Source: Nansenia antarctica (lineage: Eukaryota; Chordata; Actinopteri; Argentiniformes; Microstomatidae). Taken from it: a stretch of 64,000 nt of DNA. A model generated the notes under the pieces. That model worked only from the letters and a program-made list of their open reading frames with translations. It was not told the origin of the DNA and made no database searches. Each line of letters starts with the position of its first letter. Position 1 is the stretch's first letter. A program made the translations under genes and the position numbers. The stretch covers positions 18,145,457-18,209,456 of the forward strand of contig OZ022342.1 of NCBI GenBank assembly GCA_963989245.1, in the 5' to 3' direction. Positions 37,141 to 48,485 of this stretch are shown piece by piece.

Positions 37141-39138
37141 ACTGACCTACAGAACACTGTAGATCCCAGGGCCCAGGCTGCTGTTTCATATGGCTGACCC
37201 AGGTGGGGAGCCATTTACAGGTGACTAAACTGACTGGGACAACTGCACAGTACGGAGCTGGCACACTCTGAGAGAGCAAACAAACAGCACCAGCCCCCCT
37301 ATTACGCTTGACATTCCAAGGCTGCATAATCGAGGTAACCTCAAGACCTCCGTGAACAACAATTCCTCCCAGACAGCAATTAATAGGCATCTCCATTCGT
37401 GCAGTCCCACTAAGTCAGGCCCTGGGTTCCAACATGACCGTCCGTGTCACCGTCAACAACATGACAAGAAAGAAATGCTTGTCCTTAAACTATCTAAACC
37501 CCCCCCCCCCCCCCCACGGCCATGTCTACACCCCGTGACGACTACACCCCTGTGCTTTTCCCCTCCTCTGCCAGGCCAGGGACTCTCATCCGCTCACAAG
37601 GTGGAGACATCAGTGTTGGCTCTGTGACAGAGCTTTGCCAACAGGCACCAAAAGAGAGTGCCTGTTATAGCTCTGTATGTGCAATTAAATCCTAACCCCT
37701 GCCACCCCCCAGATCGAATGCTGGGCCTGGGCCAGGCGGGGGGCTGTGACAGGGAGGGAGAGCCAGGCTGGAGCCAGGCTGTGCTCCTGGGCAGTCCACT
37801 GCTGGGCTAATCCCAGGCTAACAAACTGCTGCGGCTGGTTGCCTGAGCTGGATGGGAATGTCACAGAGAGGTCAAGGGGAATTCAAAGGAGGAAGGGAAG
37901 AGGGGTAAACATATCTTTTATACTCTGCCAAATGAAATAGAGAGGGGTTTAGATTTATTTAGACATAATGTAAAAAAAAAATCGATAAATACATAAATAG
38001 ATTGTCATTGCTTAATAAGCTACACAGTATCTAAGATAAGCTATCTCCTCTAATGTTGTTCATCAGTATTCAGAGAGAGTCCATTTCCTGGAAATATATT
38101 GACCACGGCCATTTGATCATATTTCAAAAAGCAGATAAGTGATGATCTTGTTCACCTTGAATTCCAGCTACTGAGCTTCCAGCTGCACAGCTCAAGACAC
38201 TCCCATGGATGTATACCCCCTCCCGGAAGCGCTAAGAGGGTCCTAAATTAACCGTCACTCGTCCCTAGGGAACGCCATCAATCCAGTGAACATGGAACAT
38301 ATGTGTGTGATACCTGCAGCATGTGGGCTGTAATGGTGGAGCTGTACCACCTGTGTTTCCCCAACGCTGTCAGCCAAGCCTATCCCCCATAATGGATGGA
38401 GCTCCCTCAAGCACATCCATTACACCAGCACATCTGCAGGAACGTGACAACGGTGACAGTCAGCTCACAGGGTAGCATGCTTCATCATTATCGTCTGAGC
38501 TTTGTTTTAGATTGTATTTTCTTCTGCATCTTTGATAGCTTCTTTTTAGATGTTCTGGCCAAGGGTTTAACCAAATATCTGGTACATTAGCTGCTCACCC
38601 CTGTAACTAGCAACATAGCCACTGCAGGCATTTTGCCAGTGATAGGTTTCATATTTTGTAATACAAATGTGTGAAATTAGCTGGACAACAAAGTGCAAGT
38701 AAGTGGGGAGATATTTTAAATTGTGTCATAAATGTTTTAATCATGCGTGTTGGCAATTATTCACAAGGGCAGAAGATTCCGTCAAACTGTGTATGTGCAT
38801 AGCAGTCACTCTTTAAATTAAATGTTTTTGTCGATTGGTGGGCTAACATGCTTCGCTGTGTGACAAACATGTCGTAAGATCCTGGACATTACAAACGTTT
38901 AGCAACGTTTTTCTTTAGAAAAATGTATGTTCAGAGCCCTCCTCTTGTTTCTCAGCATTGAAAATCCGGCCCAGTACATACTTTTCCTAAGAATGTGGAT
39001 GGAAATGGATGCCTCTGGTGTCTCCCATCTCTGTGTTTTTTCCTGCTATGACCTAACATCTTCTCTCCTACTAAACAATGTTACAGAATAGATTAGAGAG
39101 GTATCTACTGTGTAGGGCCAGAAAACATTTAACATTAC

Positions 39139-39703
39139 AGATGGTGAGACACAGGGGGAGACAGAGGGTGAGACATAGGGAGATGCAGAAGGTGAGACAC
39201 AGAGGGTGAGACACAAGGAGACACAGAGGGTGAGACACAAGGAGACACAGAGGGTGAGACACAAGGAGACACAGAGGGTGAGACACAGGGAGACACAGAG
39301 GGTGAGACACAGGGAGACACAGAGGGTGAGACACAGGGAGACACAGAGGGTGAGACACAGGGAGACACAGAGGGTGAGACACAAGGAGACACAGAGGGTG
39401 AGACACAGGGAGACACAGAGGGTGAGACACAGGGAGACACAGAGGGTGAGACACAGGGAGACACAGAGGGTGAGACACAGGGAGACACAGAAGGTGAGAC
39501 ACAAGGAGACACAGAGGGTGAGACACAGGGAGACACAGAGGGTGAGACACAGGGACACAGGGAGACACAGAGGGTGAGACACAAGGAGACACAGAGGATG
39601 AGACACAGGGAGATACAGAGGGTGAGACAGAGGTAGACACAGAGGGTGAGACAGGGTCAGAGACAGAGGTAGACACAGAGGGTGAGACACAGGGAGAGAC
39701 AGA
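39139..39703 (+). repeat. Second 24-bp minisatellite, main block
   Basis: The unit is GGGTGAGACACAGGGAGACACAGA (24 bases), about 20 or more units, with variants AAGGAGAC for AGGGAGAC and some shortened or mixed units at both ends. Being a multiple of three it opens frames on both strands (for example 39046-39690 minus, repeating LCVSLCLT). I see no sign of coding. Confidence 0.95.
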
Positions 39704-40312
39704 GGGCCCTATTATGCACTTCTTAACTTGCCGTCTTAAGTCTTAATTAAGACGCACCGCCAGGTTAAGACCTACCGCCACCCTTATTATGCGCTTCATA
39801 CACGCTACTGCTATTATGCAGGTGTCGCTAGGCGCCCACACATAAGACGTAAGACTCCCGTGCATATATTACTCATTGTGGGAGTGTTCATATGTTAATG
39901 AAGTGCGCTAGGCGCCCCTGCTATTATGCGATCTGACTTTGCGCCTAGCGCTAAGAAGTGGTTTGAAAAGTTCTTAGGCGCTATTGGTCGGCGCGCATGC
40001 GCAAACCGCGGAGGCGCGCTCGTGTTTCAAAACGTGCATGAAGTCTAGCGCCTATGAACTGCATAATAGCATAGCGCTTATGACTTAACGCAGCCGGTTC
40101 TTAAAGGGAATGGCACCTGGCACGCTGATTGGGTTGATTGAGAAGACGCCCAAAACACACCCATGACTAATTTCTGGGCTTAGCGCCGGGTCTTAGGCGC
40201 CCATTACCGCACGCATAATAGCAAAGTGGCCTTGACCACGCCTCCACGTCTTAAGTTTAGATCTACCGCCTCGTCTTATTGCTTAAGACTTATGAAGTGC
40301 ATAATAGGGCCC
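39704..40312. mobile_element. MITE with GGGCCCTATTATGC termini, copy 1
   Basis: A 609-bp element beginning GGGCCCTATTATGCACTTC and ending with its mirror image. AGA flanks both sides, a possible 3-bp target duplication (weak evidence inside an AGA-rich array). The interior is rich in GCGCCTAG/CTAGGCGC palindromes. No transposase. Confidence 0.85.
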
Positions 40313-40339
40313 AGAGGGTGAGACAGAGGTAGACACAGA

Positions 40340-41229
40340 GGGCCCTATTATGCACTTCTTAACTTGCCGTCTTAAGTCTTAATTAAGACGCACCGCCAGG
40401 TTAAGACCTACCGCCACCCTTATTATGCGCTTCATACGCGCTACTGCTATTATGCAGGTGTCGATAGGCGCCCACACATAAGACGTAAAACTCCCGTGCA
40501 TATATTGCTCATTGTGGGAGTGTTCATATGTTAATGAAGTGCACTAGGCGCCCCTGCTATTATGCGATCTGACTTTGCTCCTAGCGCTAAGAAGTGGTTT
40601 GAAAAGTTCTTAAGTTTAGACTTCATGCACGTTTTGAAACACGAGCGCGCCTCCGCGGTTTGCGCATGCATGTGGGCACACATGAACACGCACGTGGCTC
40701 CACGGCAAGACGTCAATTACGGTCACAGTATAAATGCTTTATTTCAGAAGGGAGAGGCCAGCGCTGTACAGTATGTTGCCTCCGCATACTGTGCACATAC
40801 AGTACGAGCATGCCGTGCGTAATATAATGACATCAACATCTGTCATTCCTGCAGTCTTCCAGCGACCCCTCTGTAATACTTCTCAACTCACAAGTGGAGG
40901 TATTGCCGTGTTTATTCAGAAAATAATCATGCACGAGCTTGTTACTTTCTTCTGCAGAGAAGCGCGCTGACCTCCTTCTTAGGACTTCCATAATAGCATA
41001 GCGCTAATGACTCAACGCAGCCGGTTCTTAAAGGGAATGGCACCTGGCACGCTGATTGGGTTGATTGAGAAGATGCCCAAAACACACCCATGACTAATTT
41101 CTTTGCTTAGCGCCGGGTTTTAGGCGCCCACTACCGCACGCATAATAGCAAAGTGGCCTTGACCACGCCTCCACGTCTTAAGTTTAGATCTACCGCCTCG
41201 TCTTATTTATGAAGTGCATAATAGGGCCC
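40340..41229. mobile_element. MITE with GGGCCCTATTATGC termini, copy 2 (longer, rearranged)
   Basis: An 890-bp member of the same family, about 27 bp from copy 1, again flanked by AGA. Both outer arms match copy 1 closely. The centre has an extra block of about 300 bp, and the segment at about 40617-40667 is the reverse complement of about 39997-40045 in copy 1. The extra block has no recognisable coding. Confidence 0.85.
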
Positions 41230-41343
41230 AGAGGGTGAGACACAGGGTCAGAGACAGGGGGAGACACAGAGGGTGAGACACAGGGAGACACAGAAGTGAG
41301 ACACAGCGGGTGAGACACAGGGTGAGACAGAGGGTGAGACAGA
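41230..41343 (+). repeat. Second minisatellite, continued
   Basis: Degenerate GGGTGAGACAC units continue between MITE copy 2 and a LINE fragment. A short stretch with the same units also separates the two MITEs at 40313-40339. Confidence 0.85.
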
Positions 41344-42612
41344 TCCTGCGTGCCTTCCACAGAGTCACAACTGAGAGCATTCTGACTGGGTGCATTATTG
41401 CCTGGCACGGCAACTGCACTGCCCTCAACCTCAAAGCCCTATAGAGGGTGGTGCGGACAGCGCATCATCGGATTGTGAGCTTCCCTCCATCCAGGATATG
41501 CAGTATTTATACAACAGTTAGTTCCGACCAAGTAATTTGATTGGACAAGAGGCATTCCATGAGTGCCGATATACAGTATAACAGCACTGGGACTTTTAAC
41601 TATTATGTATCACTCCGCCGCACTGCAGACCATCCACCGAGAACAGGAAACAATGGAGCAATGTACTATCTGATGTCAACTCGCCTGAATCGCATTCACA
41701 CATGCCACCAAAGCGACTGTCAACCGAGTCATATTTCACTGGTTGCACAATAAATATAAACGTACAGATAAATGTACACGATACAAAGTAGCTAGCCTGT
41801 GGATGATTGTGTTCAGGTTACTAGGCAACAGTCCAGTTGAAGTTCAGTTGCGGAACTATTTTGCGGAGCCAAAATAAATGATTAAATAAACAAACAAATC
41901 ATAATCTGTTGTCACTTATACTGTTAACTAATAAATGGCACTGTAGAACTGTTGTATAAAAGCAATATCACACTCAAGGTCGTGCTGTTATAGGCTACTG
42001 AATATCAGCACTGCTGTGATTGTCTTCGGTACTCGTACCTACGACCGAATCACAGCCATGCTCTTATTCAGTATAACAGCACTCCCTCTTGTGTGATATT
42101 GCTTAAACAACAAAACGGTGTGTCAGAAAAGCCCGGAGGATCATCAAAGATCCCAGCCACAGTCCGTTTGAACCGATGCCGTCCAAAAAACGAAGCCTCT
42201 TTCGGAGCCTCAGGGCCAAAACTCAGAGGCTAAACAATAGCTACTTCCCCCAGGCGATCAGGCTCATGAACAAGCCCACTGTAGTCAATTGTATATCATC
42301 CCCAAGCACACCTCATGTATACAGACTACCTAACCTTTACACAGTCACTTTATTCAATACTACATCTCACACCCACTGCCACCGAGTGCAATACTCATGA
42401 CATTCTACTACTATTTTTATTTTATTATCTGTACTGCTAATTGTATCCTGTCTTATTTGTCACTTATTTCTTGAATTGTCACTTTATCTTGACTTATCTT
42501 GCCTATTGCCTTGTGCTGCAATGTCAGGAACCGAAGCCTAAGAATTTTACTCTCTGACACATCAAATCAAACTTTGTGTAATGTGACGTAACAATAAAAC
42601 TTGAAAACTTGA
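41344..42612 (+). mobile_element. LINE 3' fragment carrying a nested insertion
   Basis: 41344-41505 reads as the end of a LINE RT protein (TTESILTGCIIAWHGNC, then a run resembling RVVRTA). The match resumes at about 42115 with ARRIIKDPSHSPFEPMPSKK, then FPQAIRLMN and a 3'UTR ending in AATAAAACTTGAAAACTTGAAA. The sequence between (about 41512-42108) is foreign. The copy is 5'-truncated and lies inside the second minisatellite. Confidence 0.8.
41512..42108. mobile_element. Insertion inside the LINE fragment, with hairpin end
   Basis: About 600 bp of AT-rich sequence separates two collinear parts of the LINE. Its right portion (about 41961-42104) folds back on itself: AGCAATATCACAC and GTGCTGTTATA pair with TATAACAGCAC and GTGTGATATTGCT, with a further inner stem (GACCGAATCACAGC). 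Family not assigned; borders are approximate. Confidence 0.6.
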
Positions 42613-42655
42613 AAGGGGGACACAGAAGAAGAGACACAGAGGGAGACAGACAGTG
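42613..42655 (+). repeat. Second minisatellite, last trace
   Basis: GGGACACAGAAGAAGAGACACAGAGGGAGACAG-like sequence (diverged units of the 24-bp array) follows the LINE tail directly, marking the right end of the interrupted array. Confidence 0.7.
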
Positions 42656-44254
42656 CAGTGAAACTAGAAGATACGTGTATGGGGGGGTGGGGGAGGGAGC
42701 TTCCTATGATAACTTTATTAGTTCTCTGCTAGCTGCATTGCACCCTCCTAAAACAAGCAGCAGATATACTGTACTGTATTCAATTCATAAAGGCGGTGCT
42801 GGCTGTTCCCAGCATACCTGCCCTTGTGGAGCCAATCAGGGATGAATATTCCAGCCGGTGACTGTGGATGGTGTGTTGGAGGTCTGCAGCTAATAAACAG
42901 TGGGACTTTGGCCCAGGCTTTGATGAGACTGCACCATGCTGTCTGATTCTCTAAACAAAACCACAATCAGTGTCTCGCTTGTTCTTTTTGTATCTTGGCA
43001 TATTGATTCCCTCCCTCTCCCAGCACGTTGTCTGCTCCTGCCTCTGCAGAAGTGCTTACCTCTGCAGAATGAGACTGTTTAGTTTTATAACAAATCCTGT
43101 CGTGACTTTCTGATTGAGCATTACCAGGCCCTCGCTGTCATTTCACACATCAGGGTTCTGTTGTTGTTGTTTTTGACACGTACTGTATTTCCTTTAATAA
43201 TGCTGCTGAGAACATAATACATTAAAGGGGGGGGGGGGGGACCTAAATGCTTCTAAAAACAACTGGGACCTCTTTATTCACTAAGACGATAAAATAGTCT
43301 TAGTACAGCAGTGCTTTAATGAGTTTCATTCACGCATAATCAGAGAGTAACACTACTGACAACATAAAAGGATGTGTGGTACTCTACTGTACATGGCAAT
43401 GTATGGCGTTCCACTGTACAATACTGTACATAACAGCTATTGTATTTGATCTGGGCTTTGCTCCTAAGTAAAGAAAGGAAAAAAGCTCTTTGTTTTCTGC
43501 CATAGCTTAGAGGATGCCTTTGAGTCAGCTTGCAGGTTGGGTTGCAATGGCAGTGTAATCTATCTTTTGTATCAGTCACATAAACCGCAGGCAGTCTTGT
43601 GCACACAGAGTTCTTTAATTCATGAAAACATAATGCACTCCCGGTAAAATGCTGTTAGAAACAACTGTAGCCTGTCTTTAAGATACAACCGAAGGAACTC
43701 TGAGTGAGGAGACCTGCTAGTGAGAAATGCTACAAACGCGTAACCTGGGATCAATTATTCAGCCTCGGCTCACAGAGGCGTATACACCACAACACAACAC
43801 ACTGCAATACGAGAACAAAAGGTGACATTTCACACATTTTGCAGATTTAAAACATGTTCTACGTACCAGACCTATAGTATAGTAGGGATACTTTTCAACC
43901 CTCCCAAGGAAATCTATTATGCAACCTAAGTGTTTTATTTTGTTGTGTAAGGGTTCCAGTTTGGTTGTGGCACTAGATCAGGGGTACAGTCAATGCAATG
44001 GTGTGACAGCCTGTGTTAAAACAGAATGCAATGCATATGCAACAATCACTGACATGTACTGTACAGTACAGTAGGGTGACGGTGGTAAAGATGAAAGTCA
44101 ACTAGCCGAAACATTCAGTACTGGCTCGCTTCCTGTTTTTCTGATTTATTTTATGAAAACAATACACGGGAATTGCCGAGTGCTGTAATAATCCTAGTAG
44201 CAATACAACGATGCGGACACTGAAAAGAGATACTCCTTTGTTATATTCATATGA

Positions 44255-45725
44255 TAAAAAAAAATTAGATTAGATTCAACTTTGTCAATAAGTACAGTAT
44301 AGTACAAGTACTAGTACAAGTACTATACAACAAAATGCAGTTTAGCATCTAACCAGAAGTGCAAATAGTGATATAAGAACATGATATAAAAAAACTATGA
44401 CAATGATAGTGATAAGTAAGTGTGCAATATACAGTACATGCAAAGGTAGTATTGTAAACATCAGTTTTGTTTAGAGGTATATTCAGTTATGAGCTATGTA
44501 CAGTTATGAGTTATGTACAGTTAAGGTAGCATATACAGTGTTGTAGCTTATGTACAGTATGTAATGTGCAGATGTATAAAAAATAAGCTATATCAAGAGA
44601 CGTGTGAAATATAAAGTATGTGCAAAGGTAGTATTGTAAACATCAGTAGTGCAAAGGTTAAAGAGTGATCACATTAACCTGGGATGTGCAACCATCATAG
44701 TATTGTCATCGTCATTGCCATTGTATCCCAGGATGCGGGGGGGGGGCGGGGGGGGGATAGTTCAGCGGGGTGTGTGGAGGGGGGGATTGTTTAGCAGAGT
44801 GATAGCTCTGTGAAAGAAGCTGTTCTGTAGCCTGCTGGTACGGGACCTGAGGATCCTGTACTTCCTGAGTCTCTTAGATGGTAGGGGGTCAAACAGACCA
44901 TGGTTGGGATGAGAGGTATCCTTGATGATGTTTGCCGCCCTCCGTCGACACCGGGTTGCCTAGAGGGACTCGATGGTGGGGAGTTTGGTGCCAATGATAC
45001 ACTGGGCAGTTTTCATCACCCGTTGCAGGGCCTTCCGGTCGGACACATTGCAGTTGCCGTACCACACTGTGATGCAGTTGGTGAGGATGCTCTCAATGGT
45101 GCAGCGGTAGAAGTTGGTCAGTATCCTGGGAGACAGTTGGGCTTTCTTCAATCTCCTCAGGAAGTATAGGCGCTGCTGCGCCTTTTGGACCAAGGAAGAG
45201 GTGTTGAGGGTCCAAGAGAGGACCTTGGAGATGTGGACCCCCAGAAACTTGAAGCTGGGAACACGCTCCACCTCCATCTCCACAATGATCTCCTTGGTCT
45301 TACTGGTGTTGAGGGGCCAGGTTGTTGTCAGCGCACCACACCGGCAGATGTTGGACCTCCTCCCTGTAGGCCGACTCGTCGTTGTTATGCATCAGGCCTA
45401 CCACGGTGGTGTCATCCGCCAACTTGATGATGGAGTTAGAGCCATGCAGCAGCACACAGTCGTAGCTGAAGAGGGAGTAGAGGAGGGGGCTCAGCAAGCA
45501 GCCTTGAGGCACACCGGCGTTCAGGGTCAGGGTGGAGGGAGTTGCTGAAACCAAGGTCACTGAGTTTGGTGAGGGGGTGATGGTGTTGAAAGCTGAGCTG
45601 AAATCAATGAACAGCATCCTAGCATAGGTGTTGCTTGTGATGAGGTGGGACAGGGTGGAGTGAAGCACCGTGGAGATGGCGTCCTCTGTTGACCTGTATG
45701 TTTTGTTGAGGTGAAAGATATGACC
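44255..45725 (-). mobile_element. LINE remnant: RT core, C-terminus and 3' tail
   Basis: On the minus strand, with frame breaks: NKTYRSTEDA near 45715-45686, MLFIDFSSAFNT, GVPQGCLLSPLLYSLF, LADDTTVVG (catalytic DD region; the usual F before ADD is L), then FKFLGVHI, CTIESILTNCITVWYGNC and QRVMKTAQ. A 3'UTR and a TTGAATCTAATCTAATTT tail near 44285-44255 follow. The copy is 5'-truncated and damaged by indels, hence inactive. It is in the same sense as gabra3. Confidence 0.85.
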
Positions 45726-46881
45726 CTAAATGACCAGGAGATGGCCTGAGAGATCTAATGTATTGATCTCATGTATTTCCTGAATAAATGAAATTGAACA
45801 AAATCAAATAAGGTTTTGGTCTTTTTTTAAATTTATTCTAATGTACTTGCAACTAATGTGCAACTTTGGCGCTCCAGAATTAATTTTACTTTATCTTGTT
45901 TGCCCCAACACAGTGTCTAAAATAGCCAAAAGGCCTTGCCACATGCTATCTTTACGTGCAAATTAACAAGTGACAGGCCTTTTAATAATCCATCCAAATT
46001 CAAATGTTATTCATAGCCTCGGGAGAATTACAGACACATCAAATGAACTCAAAAAAGACCCAGCCTAAAAAAGAATAGTTCCGTCACCCTTTCAACGTGA
46101 AAACTGCAGCATGAAATTCACAGCCAAATTAACTATACCTGAGAGCTACTTCCATTATCAGCAGAGTCCCTGTGGACAAACGTCACTACAAAATGAAGAT
46201 CCCTACTTAGATTTGGAGTTTTGATTAAAGGTTATACAGTAACGTCAAGCAATCAAAAGCAACACTTGATGATGACATTGTGGAGGGAAGTTTCATACTG
46301 TACTGTAAGTAAGTGATTAAGTAGTTCTTGCTGGTATACTTGCTGGATACTAAACTTCTCTTCTCTTAATCTACTCAGGTGTTGAAACATTCTCAATAGC
46401 TACTGTGCTGTGCATATACTGTACACAGTACTGTACTGACTGAGTCTTCTAAAAGCTGCTGTTCTCAGGCCGAAGCGCACTTCACTAGTACAAGTAAGGA
46501 TGGAAGAGCTTACAGTACAGTAACTAAACTCTCCACTACAATGGCTATCTCTCAGTGAGGCGTGTGCTACTGTGCTGCTGCTGTGTCAGGCTGTTTGCTG
46601 GGAATGACCAGTCGCTCCCCTGGCAGGCGGACACATCACTCCAGATAGCTCCTGGACCAGGCATCCACAATTCAATTCCCAGTCATTCATCAAAGCACCT
46701 CTGTGTACAGGTCACTCCAGGAGCTGGCCTGAGGCAACCTCCCCCACCTCAGACTCCAACTATGTCACACACATTACACTGAAGGCCCAGACCCCATCTG
46801 CCAGCGCAGCAAAAAAAAAGTGGTTTTTAAATAACTGTAAAATGTATGACACAGAGTTAAGGACAGAAAAAGGTGACTCAC

Positions 46882-47102
46882 CTCATTGTGTAGAGAAGGG
46901 TGCCGTTGTCCACCAGTCGCAGCAGTTTGTTGGGAGTTGTCATGTTGTGGGCCACCGATTTCTTCCCATTGTGGAAGAATGTGTCTGGAGTCCAGATCTT
47001 ACTAGCTAACAGGTTGTTCAGAGGGAGAACCTGCATGGGTCCGTCGAACTTCAACCTCTCATCCCTCCAGCTTTGACGGAAGAACACATCGATGGTGTAC
47101 TC
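46882..47102 (-). CDS. gabra3: gabra3 exon: ligand-domain core with benzodiazepine His
   Basis: This 221-bp exon encodes residues 65-137 plus two bases of Arg-138. Its borders are CCTCCAG|GAG and ATGAG|GTGAGT. It starts EYTIDVFFRQSW and contains WTPDTFFHNGKK. The His in FFHNG (codon at 46971-46973, CAC) is the residue that makes alpha-1, -2, -3 and -5 receptors diazepam-sensitive; alpha-4 and -6 have Arg. The receptor is therefore predicted to be benzodiazepine-sensitive when paired with a gamma subunit. FDGPM and the LVDNGTLLYTM ending are alpha-3-like; alpha-1, -2 and -5 differ here. A second glycosylation sequon, NMT, lies in AHNMTTPN. Confidence 0.97.
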
Positions 47103-48361
47103 CTGGAGGGGAAACAACAACAGAACAAATCAGTTACTAAGGCAACTATACTGGATTCGTGATCTAATGCGGATCCTCTTCCATCTTGAAAAAGAGATTA
47201 AAAAAAATGATGTCCTTGCATATTGTCGGTTGTGGCCTTGACTACCAGAGAGCTGAGATTCCTCCCCAAGCAACGCCCGTCAATAATTCATCATGCATTT
47301 TATTTTAAGGGGAAAGCAGCCTTGTCAATGTGGGATCCTTAAGGCGTCCTTCAGAGTTCATACTCCAATGATTGCGTTTTCACAGCTGTCGCCAGCGGGA
47401 TAAAACATGCCTTTTCCCCGAGTTATCTCTCTGACCATATTGCCAAACACGTAACAAGGGACACTGTCCCCGATAAACCTCTCTAAGTTCAGAGAGAAAT
47501 CGCCTGGTGTGAGTGGCTGCAGCTGAAGTGGGGAGCTGTCCTCAGACTAGATTCCTTAGACCGTTCCTCAAAGTTTGATAGGATTTTCCATAGGTATTAA
47601 TATGTAAAAACAATACAATCCGCCAAACTTTTGTTTTATTTTCAGTTGGGCATTTTGGTCAGTTAAGGTCAAGTGGGCTATTCATGGAACATACTGTAGA
47701 GTACAGCAAAATACAAGTGAGACATTTTTAAACAGACCAGGAGCTGAATTTAATCTAAAAGCTATCACCTATGTAGTCCCCAATGTGGTCATGTTTCCAT
47801 GATAGATTAAATACTGTTCCAATTAACTTAATTCACACACATTGGGGTTTTGACACCATTGCCAAACCTCATAGGCCTACAGTATGTCATAATGAAACAG
47901 TGATGAACGATAATGAGGACATGTTTTGTTTAGTGTTAAAGTACTATTACACAGTAGTAACACCTACTTGTGTTTGTTGATTCACCATGCAAACAAACGT
48001 AAAAATCACATCTCATTGATGTCTGTTGAAATTGACATATTTTCAATAAACATGAAATAAATCCTTCCGGATGTTTTTCATTGTTCTCAAACTGCCGTCT
48101 GGCCTACATATAGATGCCTTGATTGCTCACATGGTGGAAACAGAGACAGCCTACAGTGACAGTGGGTAATCTAGCACAACATATCTGACACTTAGACAGG
48201 ACATTTGTCTCTTACATGCATAGTTGATGTATTGTTTACAGTACATATTGTTCTGCCAAATGCTCTGGGGTTTTAAAGCTTCCACTGAGGCTTCGCATGG
48301 GGAGTAAGACCACAGCTTGCCCAGCTTCCCAAGCAAAGATCTTTCATCTTCTCCTGAATGC

Positions 48362-48373
48362 ACGTGTGTGTCG

Positions 48374-48420
<47 letters not shown>

Positions 48421-48423
48421 TGT

Positions 48424-48484
<61 letters not shown>
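48362..48484. repeat. (GT)n microsatellite, ~120 bp
   Basis: A nearly pure GT run interrupted by TCTGTGTGTCTG near its middle. It is read as (CA)n on the gabra3 transcript strand. Confidence 0.95.

Positions 48485-48485
<1 letters not shown>

Larger units (their letters stand above)
30325..46881 (-). other. gabra3 intron (16.6 kb)
   Basis: The largest complete intron. It holds a truncated SINE (31791-31862), an hAT MITE (34170-34693), a short LINE-like element (35550-35913), a foldback repeat (36976-37140), the second minisatellite with its insertions (39139-42655) and a LINE remnant (44255-45725). Other stretches show no gene. A GC-rich frame at 30728-31324 is judged fortuitous. Confidence 0.9.

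Noticed and set aside
39046..39690. 214-, 201- and 149-codon minus frames and a 123-codon plus frame
   Set aside because: All are translations of the 24-bp tandem repeat in different frames; no non-repetitive coding sequence is attached.
44255..45725. Functional reverse-transcriptase gene
   Set aside because: Frames are broken between RT blocks, the endonuclease is absent and the 5' end is truncated; it is a dead LINE copy.
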